From assembly GCA_032821775.1 (NCBI GenBank), contig JAVLRN010000004.1, forward strand, positions 4,154,001 to 4,218,000: DNA of 64,000 bases, written 5' to 3'. Source of the stretch: Sanguinoderma infundibulare. Lineage: Eukaryota; Basidiomycota; Agaricomycetes; Polyporales; Polyporaceae. Position 1 is the first letter of the stretch; each line of letters starts with the position of its first letter. The notes beneath the pieces are model-generated. The model made no database searches. It saw nothing but the letters and a program-made list of their open reading frames with translations, and was not told where the DNA came from. A program made the translations under genes and the position numbers. This document shows positions 11,630 to 23,724 of this stretch, piece by piece.

Positions 11630-14105
11630 CTATGGGTGATATACGTGGCTTGCCCCATCGAAGGGGCAAACAGTTGGAGGCTGTGTGCAGGGACTCGGGG
11701 ATGATGATGCAGTGAGGTGCGTGCCATCCCACTGTTCCATACACATGCCGGTAGTAGGCTGCGCAGACATCGAAACCTGGGTCTCGGGGTCGAGCCACCA
11801 AAGGTCGCTCGAGGTGAAGATCCCCGCGAAGATGTCTGCGTCACCTGGATCGACAGGTAGGATCATCGAGGATCCGTTCATGTCGAAGTTCCCGACGACG
11901 ATAGGCTCGAGTCCGGTACCGACGCTCCCGGTGGACGTTGTAGACGGAGACGCGGCGTAATGGTCGACGCGCACGTCTGTGACTACGTGCGACGGAACGG
12001 TGGAGGAGTAGGCCTCCTCGTTCCACTGTACCGTTTGCCCGACAGGGTTGGATCTCGGCGAGTACGTCGTGAAGGCAGGCTGGAGGATCATGGACGGCGA
12101 TGGGGAAGATTTGTCGACAAGGGCGTCCGCGAGCGAGCTCCATGTCGCACGAGAGTGGGATGGCAACACACGCTCCTGCTGTTCTGCAGCGCGCGGTGTG
12201 GATGTGGCAGCATAGGTCTCGTCGAGAGCATGTGCGAGCTCGCTCGGTGACCGACTGAAGCGGGCTGGCGGCTGCACAGCCGTGCCAGATGCATTGGTCC
12301 TCTGAGAGTTGTGCAAGCGGGTGGTAGAGAGCGCAGTGGATGGATGTGGAGAGTAGTCGTCGAAGGCGCGATTCGCGAGCTCATAGGCAGGGTTGACCAT
12401 ACCGGCAGGTGTCGTGGATGCAGGCGTGGCGTATTGCTCCGTCAGAACGTCCGTGTGTTCGCGAGATGGCACTGCGGAAGAGCGGGCTGGAACAACCTCC
12501 TTCTGCGGTGGCAGCTGCGGAATGGTAGACGTGTTGGCCGCCTGAGAGTACTGCACGAAGGCAGAGGCACTAGGGGTGGTCGAGGACGCGCTATGGCTGT
12601 CGACGAAATCGTTCGCACGCGTGTTAGAGTGGATTGCCGTTGAAAACTGCTGCGGCTCCTGTCGTGCGCCGATGTGCGTGTTCCCGTCGTTCCTTGGATA
12701 GTAAGGCGGCATGATGGCGGCAGGGAGCGGTGTGGCGGGGATGGAGGCATTTGGGATAGAGTTGACCAGGCCTACATATCCGTGACGGGGAGGGCTGCGC
12801 ATAGAGAGGTTGTACCCTCTGTACGCGTAACAAGGAGAGTCTGTGGAGGAGGGGCCATGCTCGCGGTTCATGTTGAATGACATATACGTCCCTGTGTTGT
12901 ATTGCGCGATTGCGGGTACGAAACCGGCTTGGGGGTATGCAGGGATGTTGGGGTTCCTCGCGCTCTGGGAGAATTCTCCGCCCATAGGGGCGCTGAACGG
13001 GGTACGATGGTTGTCGGGTGTATCGACGTAACTGTAATTGAGAGTGGGGAGCAGATGGAGAGGAGACGCTGGAGTCGCTGGTGAATACCAGGCAGAGGGC
13101 GACGCGCGAAGACTTGAGGTGTTCATACCAGGGCGGGGGTAGGGCTTCGCCTGACGCAGTAGACGACCTTCCGTTTGCATTGTCGTCGCGCTGCGGCTAG
13201 GCCGTCCATGGGCGGAGGAAGGTGTTACGTCAGGATGATGCTTGCACGAGCCGGGAGAGTTCACGGCGCTGCGAGGGTAGGGGAGTGGAGCGGGGACCGC
13301 CTCGTGAGCGATGGCGTTGCGGGCTTCCGGAGCGTCGGCGATGGCGGACGTAGCGTTGGTGCGTGTTGTGCGCTGGGTTTAAGCAGCAGTGAGTACCGTA
13401 CCATGGCCATGATGCAAGTCCGATGTCAGATGCGGCTTACCTTCGTCGCAACCGCACTGCGGGGAGACCGATGAGGTGCAGAGGAAGGTCCTGGGACGGG
13501 CTGGGGCTTGCTCACGCCCGGAGAGTTGGAAACGACGAGAGGGTGAGGGAGGGGAGCGGGTCTCGTGGTAGTATTAGGGATCTGGGATGGGATGGTCGTC
13601 CGCTTGTTGCTCTACGGCGAAGTAGCAGTAAGTAACCCACCATGGTGCAAGTCAATGTCAGATGCCAACTTACTTCTGTCTCGGAGACCTTGCACTTCTT
13701 CCCCTACATTGAAGCAGCAGTAAGTAACTCACCATCGTGCAAGTCCGATGTTAGATTCCGACTTACTTGCATCGCAGGGGCCTGTTCAGACCGAGTGGCC
13801 TCCGCCTTGGCCTGCTTAGCAGCCAACGCCTTCGCTTTTCGTGCCTCCCTTTGCCGGTCGTGTTTCGCCGTTCGTCGTCTCACCGGCTCGTTCATTCGCC
13901 TGCCATTGATTGGCACGTACTTCGCGATCTTCATCCAAAGTGAGTTAGTGGAATCTCGTTCGTGAATTGGTGTAGATAGGCTTACATCGCCGTCTGGTAT
14001 GCCTCGCATCCATCCAGACGCCGACATTACTTGAATGAGTTCGCCCCACGGTTTCGCATCTTCAAACTGACCGCGATCCTGCTGCTGAGTGGGCAATGAG
14101 GCCAT
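11630..14105 (-). CDS. Four-member family protein, copy 1 (putative nuclear protein)
   Basis: Starts at ATG 14105 (MASLPTQQQDRGQFEDAKPW). Five exons are inferred by comparison with the copies at 29134 and 54533. Exon 2 carries a highly basic helix-prone stretch (RRMNEPVRRRTAKHDRQREA, then KAKALAAKQAKAEATR). Exon 3 is a 30-nt microexon (GKKCKVSETE), and the long last exon is rich in Ser, Pro, Thr, Ala and Tyr. Near the C-terminus is an acidic/aromatic patch, LPVDPGDADIFAGIF followed by SDLWWLDPE, resembling a transactivation segment. Together with the basic block this suggests a nuclear regulator; that is inference, and I do not recognise the family. The last intron has lost the usual acceptor (CTTAG is CTTAA here), but a CAG six bases on keeps the frame. 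The C-terminus ends SHVYHP, unlike copies 3 and 4. Confidence 0.65.
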
Positions 14106-14249
14106 AGTGAGGAAGATGATGTTGTGGAAATGGGTGAAGTTCAGTGGTTAGGAGCGTTGAAGGTGAAGGTTGAAGGACGGATGGTAGGCTGGTGAGTGGT
14201 GGTTGGAGTTGAGTGAGTTGGCGCCGGGTTCGGATTATAGATCTTGGGC

Positions 14250-15035
14250 CTGGAGCTGAGTTACAAAATGCGATGTACTCGGGCGCTGGAGAAGAGGACG
14301 ATGGACGACATTCTGAGGCGAAACACGTGGATCAATGACTTAGACGAAGGGGGTTGAGAGGGCTATGAGGGCGCCCATTCGAGAAGAGAAGCTGATCTGG
14401 CTGCGGTGATATGTCTGCTTCGCTAGAGGTAAGTCTACTGGACTATTCTGGCTCAGGCAGAGATTGATTGTGCTGCAAGAATCCTAGGATGATCTCCGAA
14501 TAAACATGTTTTGAGCACGCGAGCTCTCGCCGAGTGGCACCGCCGAGCTGGAGGAACACGCACTCTCACGAGGTCTGTTTCTTTCCCAGAAATCCTCTGG
14601 ATCTAAATGTTTCAGATTGTGCTTCTCGTCCAGTATCGGAGGTCGTGCTGACTGGGCGCGGAGGTGCAGAAGGGCCCCTCGGACTAGCTAACAGTTCAGG
14701 CACGGCGAGCCTCGGGAAGGAAGGAAGGGAACATCGCGGGCCAATAGCACTGCATCGATCACCACGCGAAGGATCGGATCGATCAGAGATGGTCCTTCCT
14801 CCGTCGGCTTGCTTTATCCCAGCATGCGGACGTTCGAAGGGGGTGGCCATACGCAGCGGCTGAGGACCACCACCTCGCGAGGTAAGTAGCGGGGAAAGCT
14901 CTCTCAAAAATCACCTACTGCAGAGTTTCTGACGCAAGTAGCCTTCAGACCAATTGCAGCGATGTGAGCATATCCAGAGGCCTAGGACAATGGTCGGAGA
15001 GATGATTGTCCGTTAGGCGCGGGGATAAGACAACA
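14250..15035. repeat. Segment duplicated in both inverted-repeat arms
   Basis: This upstream flank of family copy 1 is nearly the same as about 56690-57505 (same orientation) and the reverse complement of about 28230-28990. It has no gene of its own. The TTATAA-like element seen in the other copies (about 28972 and 56735) is changed to TTACAA at about 14261. Confidence 0.65.
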
Positions 15036-15590
15036 ACTACTAAAATTGGACACCTCTGGAGGGTATCGAGGCTCGGTACTCCACCGTTGGGCCTAGTTTC
15101 CCTGCTGGCGGTCCACGCTGATGGAACGAAGAGACCTGCTGCTGACTGTGTCTGATGATGCGGCGTGGGACACTATCCCTTCAGTGCGACTTGAATGATG
15201 TCGACACCCGCCTCTTTGCGGCGTTTGTCAGCTTCTTGTCCCTGAGTAGTCGAAAAACAGGACTGAGTACGCCAGAGGGGTCCTGGATACAATCTGCGAT
15301 GACCCTTGTTTCGATGGAACGTATCTAAAGTAAATTAGTTGTTGTAAATGAGTTTGACATTCTGTTCCCGCTATCCCTGGTGATGGATCGACGCTTCGAA
15401 CGCCAAGTCAAGATGTCAAGGCCCATCTGGGACACTGCGAGGAGACCGACTCACCGTTCTGAACACGAGTTCCGGCCCAGGCCGTTGGCCCAAGATGCGT
15501 GCCCAAATTCGGCAGTCATTGTCTGGTCCCAGCGCCTAATAGACAATCGTCTCTCCAACCATTATCCCAGGCCTCTGGATCTCCTCACAA
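14965..15590. mobile_element. Possible small non-autonomous element with about 70-bp terminal inverted repeats
   Basis: The stretch at about 14965-15035 (GTGAGCATATCCAGAGGCCT, then GGTCGGAGAGATGATTGTCC) reappears as an imperfect reverse complement at about 15516-15590. About 480 bases separate the arms and contain no coding signal. Single arms of the same sequence occur at about 28240-28310 and 57425-57505. No target-site duplication was identified, so a rearranged duplication is also possible. Confidence 0.4.
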
Positions 15591-16304
15591 TCCTGTGCCT
15601 AGTCTAAAGTGTACTAGTATTGATAAAAAGTGCACTAATTGGCATTTCAGAGTATTTGGTCCGCTCTCTATCCAGTTCACAAGTGCCGGTGGCATCCGAG
15701 TCGGTCACGGCCTGCCGGCGCACATCAGGCGGCCACCTCGCAATTCAACTCGACCGCATGTCGGGACAAAGAACGGAATAACGGCACACTCCCACGCATA
15801 GTTAACGGAGAAAGTATTATGTCTGAACCTTGTTCTCTGGGCGCTGATTGGTGTAGTATTATTGGTCGGCGACGCACTGAGCGTGAATGAGGACCGAGCA
15901 TTTTGCTACTGCGCGTCCATCCGGGAGGACCTGTGGGATTGCGCAAGAAGCATCGTGAACGCATGGAAAACTTACTGAGGAACTCGATGACAGAAACAGA
16001 CGTTCTCTTGATAATGAGTACGCGTTCATGGGCCCCACATGCCAGGCGGCGCCACTGGGTGAACAGCGCTGGTACGGTCATCGAGGCATGGTCATTCCGA
16101 CACCATCCTATAAATCGTATTCCTGGCCGCGTTTTCAATGTGTACATTGGCAAGCATAGCTGATTGGACTCACCTCATATCACAATGACCAGATCAGCTG
16201 CTTCTTCCTGGAACTCCGAGTCCGAGTCAGTGCTACCGGCCTGTCGTCGTGGTCACTGATCCCCGCGTTTGGCCTGAGAATGTGGTCCATCGTCCTCTTC
16301 TCCA
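15591..16304. other. Intergenic, no gene seen
   Basis: Only short overlapping ORFs without motifs. Confidence 0.5.
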
Positions 16305-16380
16305 GCTTACCCGTTATGGTGCTATCCACGGTGACGAGCCGAATTGCTGCCGAATGCTTCTCATTGGAGGGCACAACGTT
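16305..16380 (+). repeat. Dispersed 3'-tail repeat, orphan copy
   Basis: Contains CTTACCCGTTATGGTGCTAT and GAGCCGAATTGCTGCCGAAT, matching the reverse complement of 10990-11050. It is the only tail copy not next to a family member; a WD40 fragment follows instead. Confidence 0.55.
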
Positions 16381-16499
16381 CCAGCGCTGTGTCATCTCAC
16401 CTATGTCCGCAAGAGCCCTAAGTCAAGCGTCACCTTGCGTGTGGAGTCGTAGAATACAGTTGCTAACCGTGACGTGCATGCGCCCTTACTAACACTACA

Positions 16500-16765
16500 G
16501 ACCAGTCTCAATGAACTCCTAGTCCCACTGCCAGTCAAGTCCTCCTTCTCCCCCGACAGCACCCGCCTTGCATCCTGGTCCGGGACGTTGATAGCGGCAA
16601 GCTGCTCACGACGCTCGAGGGCGATGGAAGACCGGTGCGCGCCGGCGCGTGATCCCCAGACAGCACGAAGCTCGCGTCGGGCGCGGACGACGGGACAGCG
16701 CGGATCTGGGACGCGCAGACGAACGAGTGCCTGCACCACCTCGACGGCCACGGCTTTCGGCGAAT
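16500..16765 (+). pseudogene. WD40 fragment
   Basis: After an intron-like acceptor (CTTACTAACACTACAG) the sequence encodes WD40 pieces in shifting frames: FSPDSTRLAS, then ASGADDGTARIWDAQTNECL and HHLDGHGF. It stops matching abruptly at about 16765. It is close to 22540-22760 of the larger WD40 pseudogene. Frameshift and loss of most repeats mark it as a relic. Confidence 0.6.
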
Positions 16766-17076
16766 ACGACAGTGCAGAAAGCCACGATGAGAAACGTTGT
16801 GCTACAATAGACGACAATAGTATATCTAGGTATATGAGATTATCGGGTAGGTAACATGGCGACAGGAGTCCGAAGGGATGGTGAATGTATAGTACGAGGT
16901 CGCGATAATCTGATGAATAACAAAACGAGAGCAGAAGAGCAAATGAATAAGGCTACAAGTAGTATGAACGAAAGCAGCAAAATGGAAATAAAGATTATCA
17001 GTACTGAGACGACGGAGCACGTCATATCAGAGATACAGAGAAGATCGACGTTCGCGAAAGCAGACTTGAGCAACAT

Positions 17077-18993
17077 CTAGTACCTGCGCTTCTTCCGCTG
17101 GGGCTCCTTGGATTTCCGCGTGCACTGCCGCTGCTTGCCCTTTCGTTTTGAAGCCTTGGGGTCGTAATCGTCATCTGAGTCGTCCTCGGCATCGTCCTCC
17201 CCGGCGTCCTCGACAGCTTCCTCCACGTTCTCCTTCTCCTCCTCTTCAAGCTCTCGCCTGGGCCGCTTACAGCCCCGAGAAGAAGAACCCGCCGCCGGTT
17301 GGTTCTCAGCCAGCTGGAGAGCCCGCGCGCGCACCCGCGCCTCTGTCGTGGAGGGCCCCGGCCCCGCCTGCGCCTGCGAGGAAGCGGCGGGCCTAGCACT
17401 GGCAGACCGCCGCGCGCGGGTGGAGGATGACGGGCCCGCCACGGGCTGCTGAGCAACTAAGAAATAAAGTCAGTCATGAGCGTGTCGACACAAAGCATGA
17501 GAGCACACGTACCCGAACCCTCGCTTTCCTTCCCCATCTTCGCCCCCTCAACGGGGCACGCTTCCCCCAGATGACGCTTGATGGGGTCCGTCCGGCTAAA
17601 CGTACTGCTGCAGGCAGGCCAATGGGGGCAGCGGTACTCGATCTTGATGTGCTTCGTGTCCAAGTGTCGCCCGAGGTCAGAGAACGTCGTCGACTTCTTG
17701 CACTTGTCCCAACGACACCAGACCTTAGACTCGGAGGTCAGCTTGCCCTGGTCACGGTAGTGTTCCTTAAAGTGCGTGCGCGCGGCTGCAACCTCCGACC
17801 GCGCGAACGTCACCCCGCACTTCCGCGTCTTCGTCTTCTTCCCCTTCTCCTCCACCGTCACCCTCGCCTCGCACGTGAACCGCACAGCGGGGTCGATGAT
17901 ATTCGGGGTGAAGAACCCGGGCGGGTACGGCTTCTTCCGCGACGAACGCGACCTCTGCCCCTGCTCGGCTGGTTGTAGTTCTGGCTGTGGCGGGGTGGCA
18001 GAGTCGATGACCTCGTCCTCGCCCTCCGGATCGACCTCGTCCTCCGGGTAGGCCTCGTCGACGTTATCGTTTGACTCCATCTCTTCTGCATCTTCGTCGA
18101 ACTCGATGCCCTCGACGGTCTCGGGGAGCTCGGTCGCCTCGACATCGTCATTCAGCTCGTCTTCGCCAACGTCCTCCTCGAGCTCGCCCAAGTCGACGTG
18201 CTCTGCCCCGGCGGGCGACGACCACGCGTCCAAAGTTGAAAAGGGCGTCTGGCTTGGGTGACGCGGCGCATCCGAGTCCTGACGCATCGCCTGCTCACCG
18301 CTGTCGCCAGAAGGGAGAAGACGGTCGAACGGTGCCGGTTGTTGCGGCTGGTCGGCTTCTAGAACGAGCGAGTGCGCTTCGCCATACATCTAGAACGATA
18401 TATAGATCGGTTAGTGGAGGATGAAGGACGATTAAAGGAAAGATGTCTCACAAACAGCGCATCGGAGAGCGGGTGGTCCAGCACATCGTAGAAGTAGGAT
18501 TCGCCCGGCTGGTATTGGATGGTTAGGTGAGTGAGGCCACGAGCATGATAACAAAAAAGCGTACTAAAGGACGTTCACGGGCCTCCTCAGTCCCTTGGTT
18601 TGCCTGACTATCCTCCGCTTGAAGGGGGGCTTCCTCTGCAGAGACAGAGAAGAAGTAGTCGAAAGGGTGTACGTAAGACCTGGTGCAATATAGGAGAGGT
18701 GGGGGATAAAGAAATCTGTAGGGAGGAGGGCAGAGGAACGCGAATGAAATGGTCAGGAATAAGGAAGGAAAGACGCCCGGGTTCAACTTCGTTTTATGCA
18801 CCGCGCGACACAGTGGGCCCAACACGTGCGCCGGCTCGGCACACCGCCGTAATCTCTCCTTTGGTACTCTCAAGTCAGCGACCACGACAAACAGAGAACA
18901 GTGACCCACCAGGCTCGTCGCGTCCGACGACCAGTCGCCCTCCCTCCCCCGGACCACCAACATCCCCGACGTCGCCGAGCTTGCATCGTCCAT
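17077..18993 (-). CDS. C2H2-type zinc-finger protein
   Basis: The certain part is 17077-18389. A 310-codon stretch holds a long acidic region (ELEEDVGEDELNDDVEATEL) followed by three zinc-finger-like units: CEARV with CGVTF and HFKEHY; CRWDKCKK with HLDTKH; CPHWPACSSTFSRTDPIKRH. After an intron at about 17457-17511, an Arg/Glu-rich tail ends in KKRRY. Reading upstream, a short exon FYDVLDHPLSDALF (about 18450-18510) and another with QAEDSQANQGTEEARERP (about 18566-18640) splice on cleanly. An ATG at 18993 (MDDASSATSGMLVVRG) is a plausible start, though the intron joining it (about 265 nt) is long and may hide another exon. Likely a DNA-binding nuclear protein; the fingers resemble basidiomycete transcription factors. 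Confidence 0.7.
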
Positions 18994-19582
18994 GGCCCAT
19001 TGTCCGAATTGCAGCGGCAATGACCACCGTCCTCTTTCTCCTTTGTCCATCCATAGGATTTCCCCAATTGTCCGACACCACGGCCACCACGACACGAGGG
19101 TCACGCCCACCAGGCCACCCGATGCCGCCTAGATTACCCTTCCGTCAACCGACGAACAGCTTCAGCTCGCGAACCACTCACATGGACTCGATATCGACGT
19201 GCACGCACTGTCCATAACCACGATCGGTCGCGTCAACGTCCTCTGAAAGAAATACGCCGTTCGTTTCAACCTTCCCCTCAAACGACATCTCTCAAAACTA
19301 TGGTTGGGTAGGGTCGCGAGGATATCTAGGTGAGTCTTCTGTTGTGACCGACCGTATGCCTGAGAGCCATTGCTGTTAGTGCGTCGTCTATGATCTATGC
19401 TTCGATACTGGAAGAGTGTACGTATACTGCCATCCGACACAACCACGACATATGAGCCACTTGCCCAACGTACCTCCAGCCACCGACCCTCATTCACCCC
19501 GAGTCGTATCGTCTCACTTGCCGGATGAAACGGCGGACGTCGAGGAGTGTAAGTCCTTTTCGCGCATTACGCCGATTCCATG
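18994..19582. other. Intergenic, no gene seen
   Basis: Short ORFs only. It should contain the zinc-finger gene promoter. Confidence 0.4.
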
Positions 19583-20928
19583 CAGCTTCGCAACGGCGAC
19601 ATCGTCTGGCACCTCGCCTTCTCCCCGGACAGCGCCCCAACATGCACCAACGCCATGTCCGCCATCGCCGACACTCCCGAAGCCCGCGACGCCATCGCTC
19701 ACGAGGCGGTCCGCGCTCCACTCCCCTACCGTCTCACCGTCGCGAACTCTCCCAGCTCGTGCGACAATCATCGCGACGCAACACGTTCCTCCGCCCATGG
19801 ATGGACTAGCCGCCGCGCGACGACAAGGCCAACGCAAAGTCGTCTGCTGGCGCAGCAGACACCCTACTGGCGCCCCAACCCGAGCCCCGAGAGTGGCGCG
19901 TCGAGGTTCCCCCGATATGCCCACGGACTACCCGCGACTCAAGAGTCACCTCTCCCCATGCTTCCTCCTCCCAGCTATCATTATGCTGGTGCAGCCGGCG
20001 AGCGTCATACTCGGTTCAGTCCTTCGCTGGGTGGAATATTCTCTGCGCACGCACCGTGCCCCAACATGGTCGCGCACCTCCAAGCCAGCTCCGTAACTCC
20101 GCAAGTTCCGCAATGGACCGGACGCGCGGACGAGCCTCAGGCTTTCACGTCGTTCAGTATCGAGCGAGGCTTCGACTTGGCCACCGCCTACGCATACGGG
20201 GGGTCCGTCAGCACTCCTCCACCCGCCTCGGGGCCCGCCTTTCAGCACCATCCAAGGCACGACGGCTACGCATCGACGGTTGCGCGACCACCACGGCAGC
20301 ATGATGTGTCGCCGATCTACGCCTCCAGCACCGCATCGAGCTCGCGCGCGCGCGTTCTCATCGAAAACTACGTCGCCTCCCCACCCATCTATCGTCATTC
20401 CGCGCCAGCACGACATGGAGCTCGCTCGCGGACGCCCTCGTCGACAAACCTGCCGAGTCGCCGTCCACGGCTCTCCGTCCTGCCTTCACGACGTACTCGC
20501 CGAGACCCAACCCTGTCGTGCAACCGGTACAGCGGAACGAGGAGGCCTTGTCAGCCGACTCCTCCACCATCCCGTCGCACGTAGTCGCAGACGTGCGCGT
20601 CGACCATTACGCCGTGTCTTCGTCTACAACGTCCACCGGGAGCGTCGGTACCGGACTCGAGCCTATCGTCATGGAGAACTTCAACGTGTACGGATCCTCA
20701 ACGATCCTACCCGTCGATCCAGGCGACGCAGACGTCTTTGCCGGGATCCTCACCGACAGCGACCTGTGGTGGCTCGACCCCGAGACCCAGGTTTCGATGC
20801 CTGCGCAGCCTACTACCATGGGACAATGGGATGGCACGCACCTCGTTGCGTCGTCATCCCCGAGTCCCTGCACACAGCCTCATACTGTTTGCCCCTTCGA
20901 TGGGGCAAACCACGTATATCACCCATAG
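19583..20928 (+). pseudogene. Four-member family, copy 2: 5'-truncated and fused to a WD40 scrap
   Basis: The reading frame begins with a piece of WD40 sequence (NGDIVWHLAFSPDSA, about 19585-19628) running straight into the last exon of the family (NAMSAIADTPEARDAIAHEA). Exons 1-4 with the basic block are absent. The frame is lost near 20400 and resumes in another frame (LADALVDK, then LPVDPGDADVFAGI and DLWWLDPETQV) to a stop at 20928. The C-terminus matches copy 1 (HVYHP). The downstream hairpin and tail are still present. Confidence 0.7.
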
Positions 20929-21207
20929 TATCGAGTCACTTGACGAACGTCGACATTCGAGACAACATTTGCGAACCCCGTCCCACGGAACAAGGGGGCG
21001 CCCGCACAAACCAGGATTGGTCAACAGTATGACAAAACCTAAGCATGAACATATAGATGCTGTAACTACTTACCTCTCCCCTCTGTAATCTGATATCCAC
21101 CTCGGAAATCGATGAACTTTGATTTTTACTTGATCCAAGCGACCATCTCCGGGCATGCTTCTCTGGGTGCACTCCAACTTGGAGCCATCCGCTTCAGCTC
21201 GCACTGA

Positions 21208-21273
21208 CGATATATCTGCTGTTGGCAAGATATGCAGCTCAAACCACATGCATTACCCATAGCAAGTCTATCG
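21208..21273. repeat. Conserved inverted repeat (hairpin), copy 2, degraded
   Basis: CGATATATCTGCTGTTGG at 21208-21225 and CCCATAGCAAGTCTATCG at 21256-21273. Same order and spacing as copy 1; the first arm has diverged. Confidence 0.65.
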
Positions 21274-21427
21274 GGTGCGAAGGGAGAACTCGACAGCAGG
21301 ATGTTGCCTTTACGACCTTCTCGTTGGGATAAGCGTGTCCTAGCAAATGACATGAATAAAGCAGAGCAAGTCAAGCGAAAGAGAAGAGCGGGGCGAACAT
21401 TTTCTCGGTTTCTGCGGTGGTGACGGT

Positions 21428-21490
21428 AGGATCGATGGATGTGTGGCCACGTCTCACCGGCGTCTCTCTTACCCGTTATGGCATCATCCA
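21428..21490 (+). repeat. Dispersed 3'-tail repeat, copy 2
   Basis: GGATCGATGGATGTGTGGCC followed by CTTACCCGTTATGG, about 155 bases beyond the hairpin. An intron-like stretch (GTGAGT at 21596, acceptor CTACAG near 21653) follows and is shared with 16440-16500. Confidence 0.65.
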
Positions 21491-21659
21491 CTCCGTTCGA
21501 GACCACGATGTTCAAGTTCTAGCTTGCCCTCTCGCCTATATATGTCCGCAGAGAATCCATCGCCAAGCGTCACCGTTCAGACGGGGTCGTAGAGGTGAGT
21601 TGCTGACAACAGTGTCAATGCATGGGCCCTTACTAACACTACAGACCAGTCACATCCCC

Positions 21660-22337
21660 ACCACCCAGGTCCCGGCTCGATCCAATACCTCCCCGAGTCG
21701 TCCGCCTGAACGACGCCTCCGAGGAAGCACCAATTGGTGTGGCCGTTGTGTATTTCCATGTAAGAGGTACTCCAACGGATACAGATCCCTCGGACGTTCT
21801 CATCTCGAGGCGGAAGACAGTCCCCTTCGACAACGAGAAGCTACCTAACACAGTCGAGAAGCTGGGGTTAACGTCCATCAAATCGCAGACCTGACATATG
21901 ATGGGCCACGTAGACTCAGGAGCTGGATGCCACCGACGTAGGTCTACACGCTCCGCCAGCGCGATACCAAAACCGGAAGGCTACAGCTGCTAGCACAGGA
22001 ACCTTCATGGCACACACCGAAAGCCAACTCGTTGGGCCGGCCGATCACCCGTGCGCGTACAAGATCATCGCGTCGATCGGATACGGCGCACAGTGCACTG
22101 CCCCAGAGCCCCCGGTCGTCGAGCACCCTCGACGGGCTTCATGCACTGTCCAAAAATGAACACAGGCTGTCGGCCATCCACACATTCCGGATGAGAGCGA
22201 GCGCCGCGGCCGCTAAGTGCGCCTCGAGCTAAAGGGCGACCGTACCGCGTTCGCCGCCTCGGCCGCGTGTGGGCCGTATGGGCCCTAGTGCGCCCTCAGC
22301 TCCTCTGAGAACCTGACAACATGCGACGCGTTCATGA
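21660..22337. other. Intergenic, no gene seen
   Basis: No convincing ORF; lies between the repeat tail and the WD40 pseudogene. Confidence 0.4.
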
Positions 22338-23100
22338 CCTCCAGCCGTATCATCGCCATGTCTGACCTCAACCACACCGGTGCCATCACCGTTCTCCCCG
22401 CTTCCCCAGACAGCAAATGGGTCGCGAGCGGCTCCGAAGACACGACGATCATCCTCTGGGACACCGCACGCCAAGCCCGCCGTCCGAAAGTTGGAGTCCC
22501 ACGGGGATATCGTCTAGCACCTCGCCTTCTCCCCGGACAGCGCTCGCCTCGTGTGCTCAGGCGGCGAGGGCGGCATCCTGGTCTGGGACGTCGACAGCGG
22601 CAAGCTGCTCGCTACGCTCGAGGACGATGGAGGACCGGTGCGCGCCGTCGCCTGGTCCCCAGACGACACCAAGCTCGCATCGGGCGCGGACGACGGAACG
22701 GCGCGGATCTAGGACGCGCAGACGAACGAGTGCCTGCATCACCTCGACGGCCACGGCTTTCTCATCACCTTCGTAACCTTCTCGCACGACAGGAGATATC
22801 TCGCGACAGGGGGCGCGGACTACACCTGCAAGTTGTGGAACGTCGACTCTAGGGAGCTGCACAAGGAGTTGACGGGCCACCGTGGGTTGGTGTGGAAGGC
22901 GTCGTTCGACCCAGAGGACAAGCGTATCGCAACCGCGTCCGCTGACGGAACGGTGCGGATCTGGGGGGTCGAGACGGGCGAGGAGCTAGTGACGCTGGAG
23001 GAGCACTGGGGACCTGTGTGGGCGGTCGCGTTCTCGGACGATGGGAAGCGGGTCCTGTCTGGGTCGAGCGACTCACGCTTGAAGGTATATTCTCGTCAGA
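22338..23100 (+). pseudogene. WD40-repeat gene, broken
   Basis: Begins SRIIAMSDLNHTGAITVLPA, then WVASGSEDTTIILWD. The frame then shifts near 22475 (LAFSPDSARLVCSGGEGGIL). A TAG stop replaces the expected Trp codon at about 22710, in the motif ARI-stop-DAQTNECLHHL. Repeats continue (ATGGADYTCKLWN, ATASADGTVRIWG, LSGSSDSRLKVYS) and then fade out near 23100. At least five repeats are recognisable and are most like the C-terminal array of the N-domain/WD40 gene at the left edge (shared GHRG, SFDPED, VETGEELVTL). Without the stop and shift it would be a propeller; the N-domain is not present upstream. Confidence 0.75.
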
Positions 23101-23724
23101 TTGCCTCACGCATTCTGTTAGATCGGAGGACGGCACTGTCCGCATCCGCCGCGTGCCGTATTCAGACTCGACTGGACCCGCATTGGTGGCGAGACTCGCG
23201 TGGACAAAACAGCATGACCTTGATCGAGAACTTGCAGATTTGAGGGGTTGGAAGAATGGCATGGATAGCCTCCCAGCTGAGCCCGTGCTCTTCATTGCTC
23301 AAGAATCCGACACGCACCGAGCGAAGGTGAGGCGTCGCCCGTAGCGCTTGTCTCAGAAATAGGCCGTCCATGACGCTGCACGCTCGTATATCGAAGGCAA
23401 TGCTGAAGCAAAACAATCAACCGGGTATCTGGACCGGTGTCCGTTATATACAGGTACCTGGCACACGCAGTTCATTAGTGCGACGCTGCTGGTCCGCCAG
23501 ATCATGCGTGGAGAATTGACGTACTTCACGAAGGGCCATACACATGATAGCAGAAATGGGCGGGTCTGTATTGGCGCAGAGACTTTGACAATACACTCTT
23601 CTGTCAATGTGAAGCAAGACAGATCCGAAAAGTGATATACAGCACCTCATGTTTGTGATAAAGTAGGGTGACGAGGATGAGAGCTCAAATGCGAGTGGAA
23701 CAGAGCTAGCTCCGCATCTAGCCG

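Noticed and set aside
13390..13440. Splice-site loss inactivating family copy 1
   Set aside because: The CTTAG acceptor is CTTAA, but a CAG six bases downstream restores an in-frame acceptor, so the gene was kept as coding.
10890..16500. LTR retrotransposon or autonomous DNA transposon
   Set aside because: No reverse transcriptase, integrase or transposase motifs and no long direct terminal repeats seen; only short inverted repeats.
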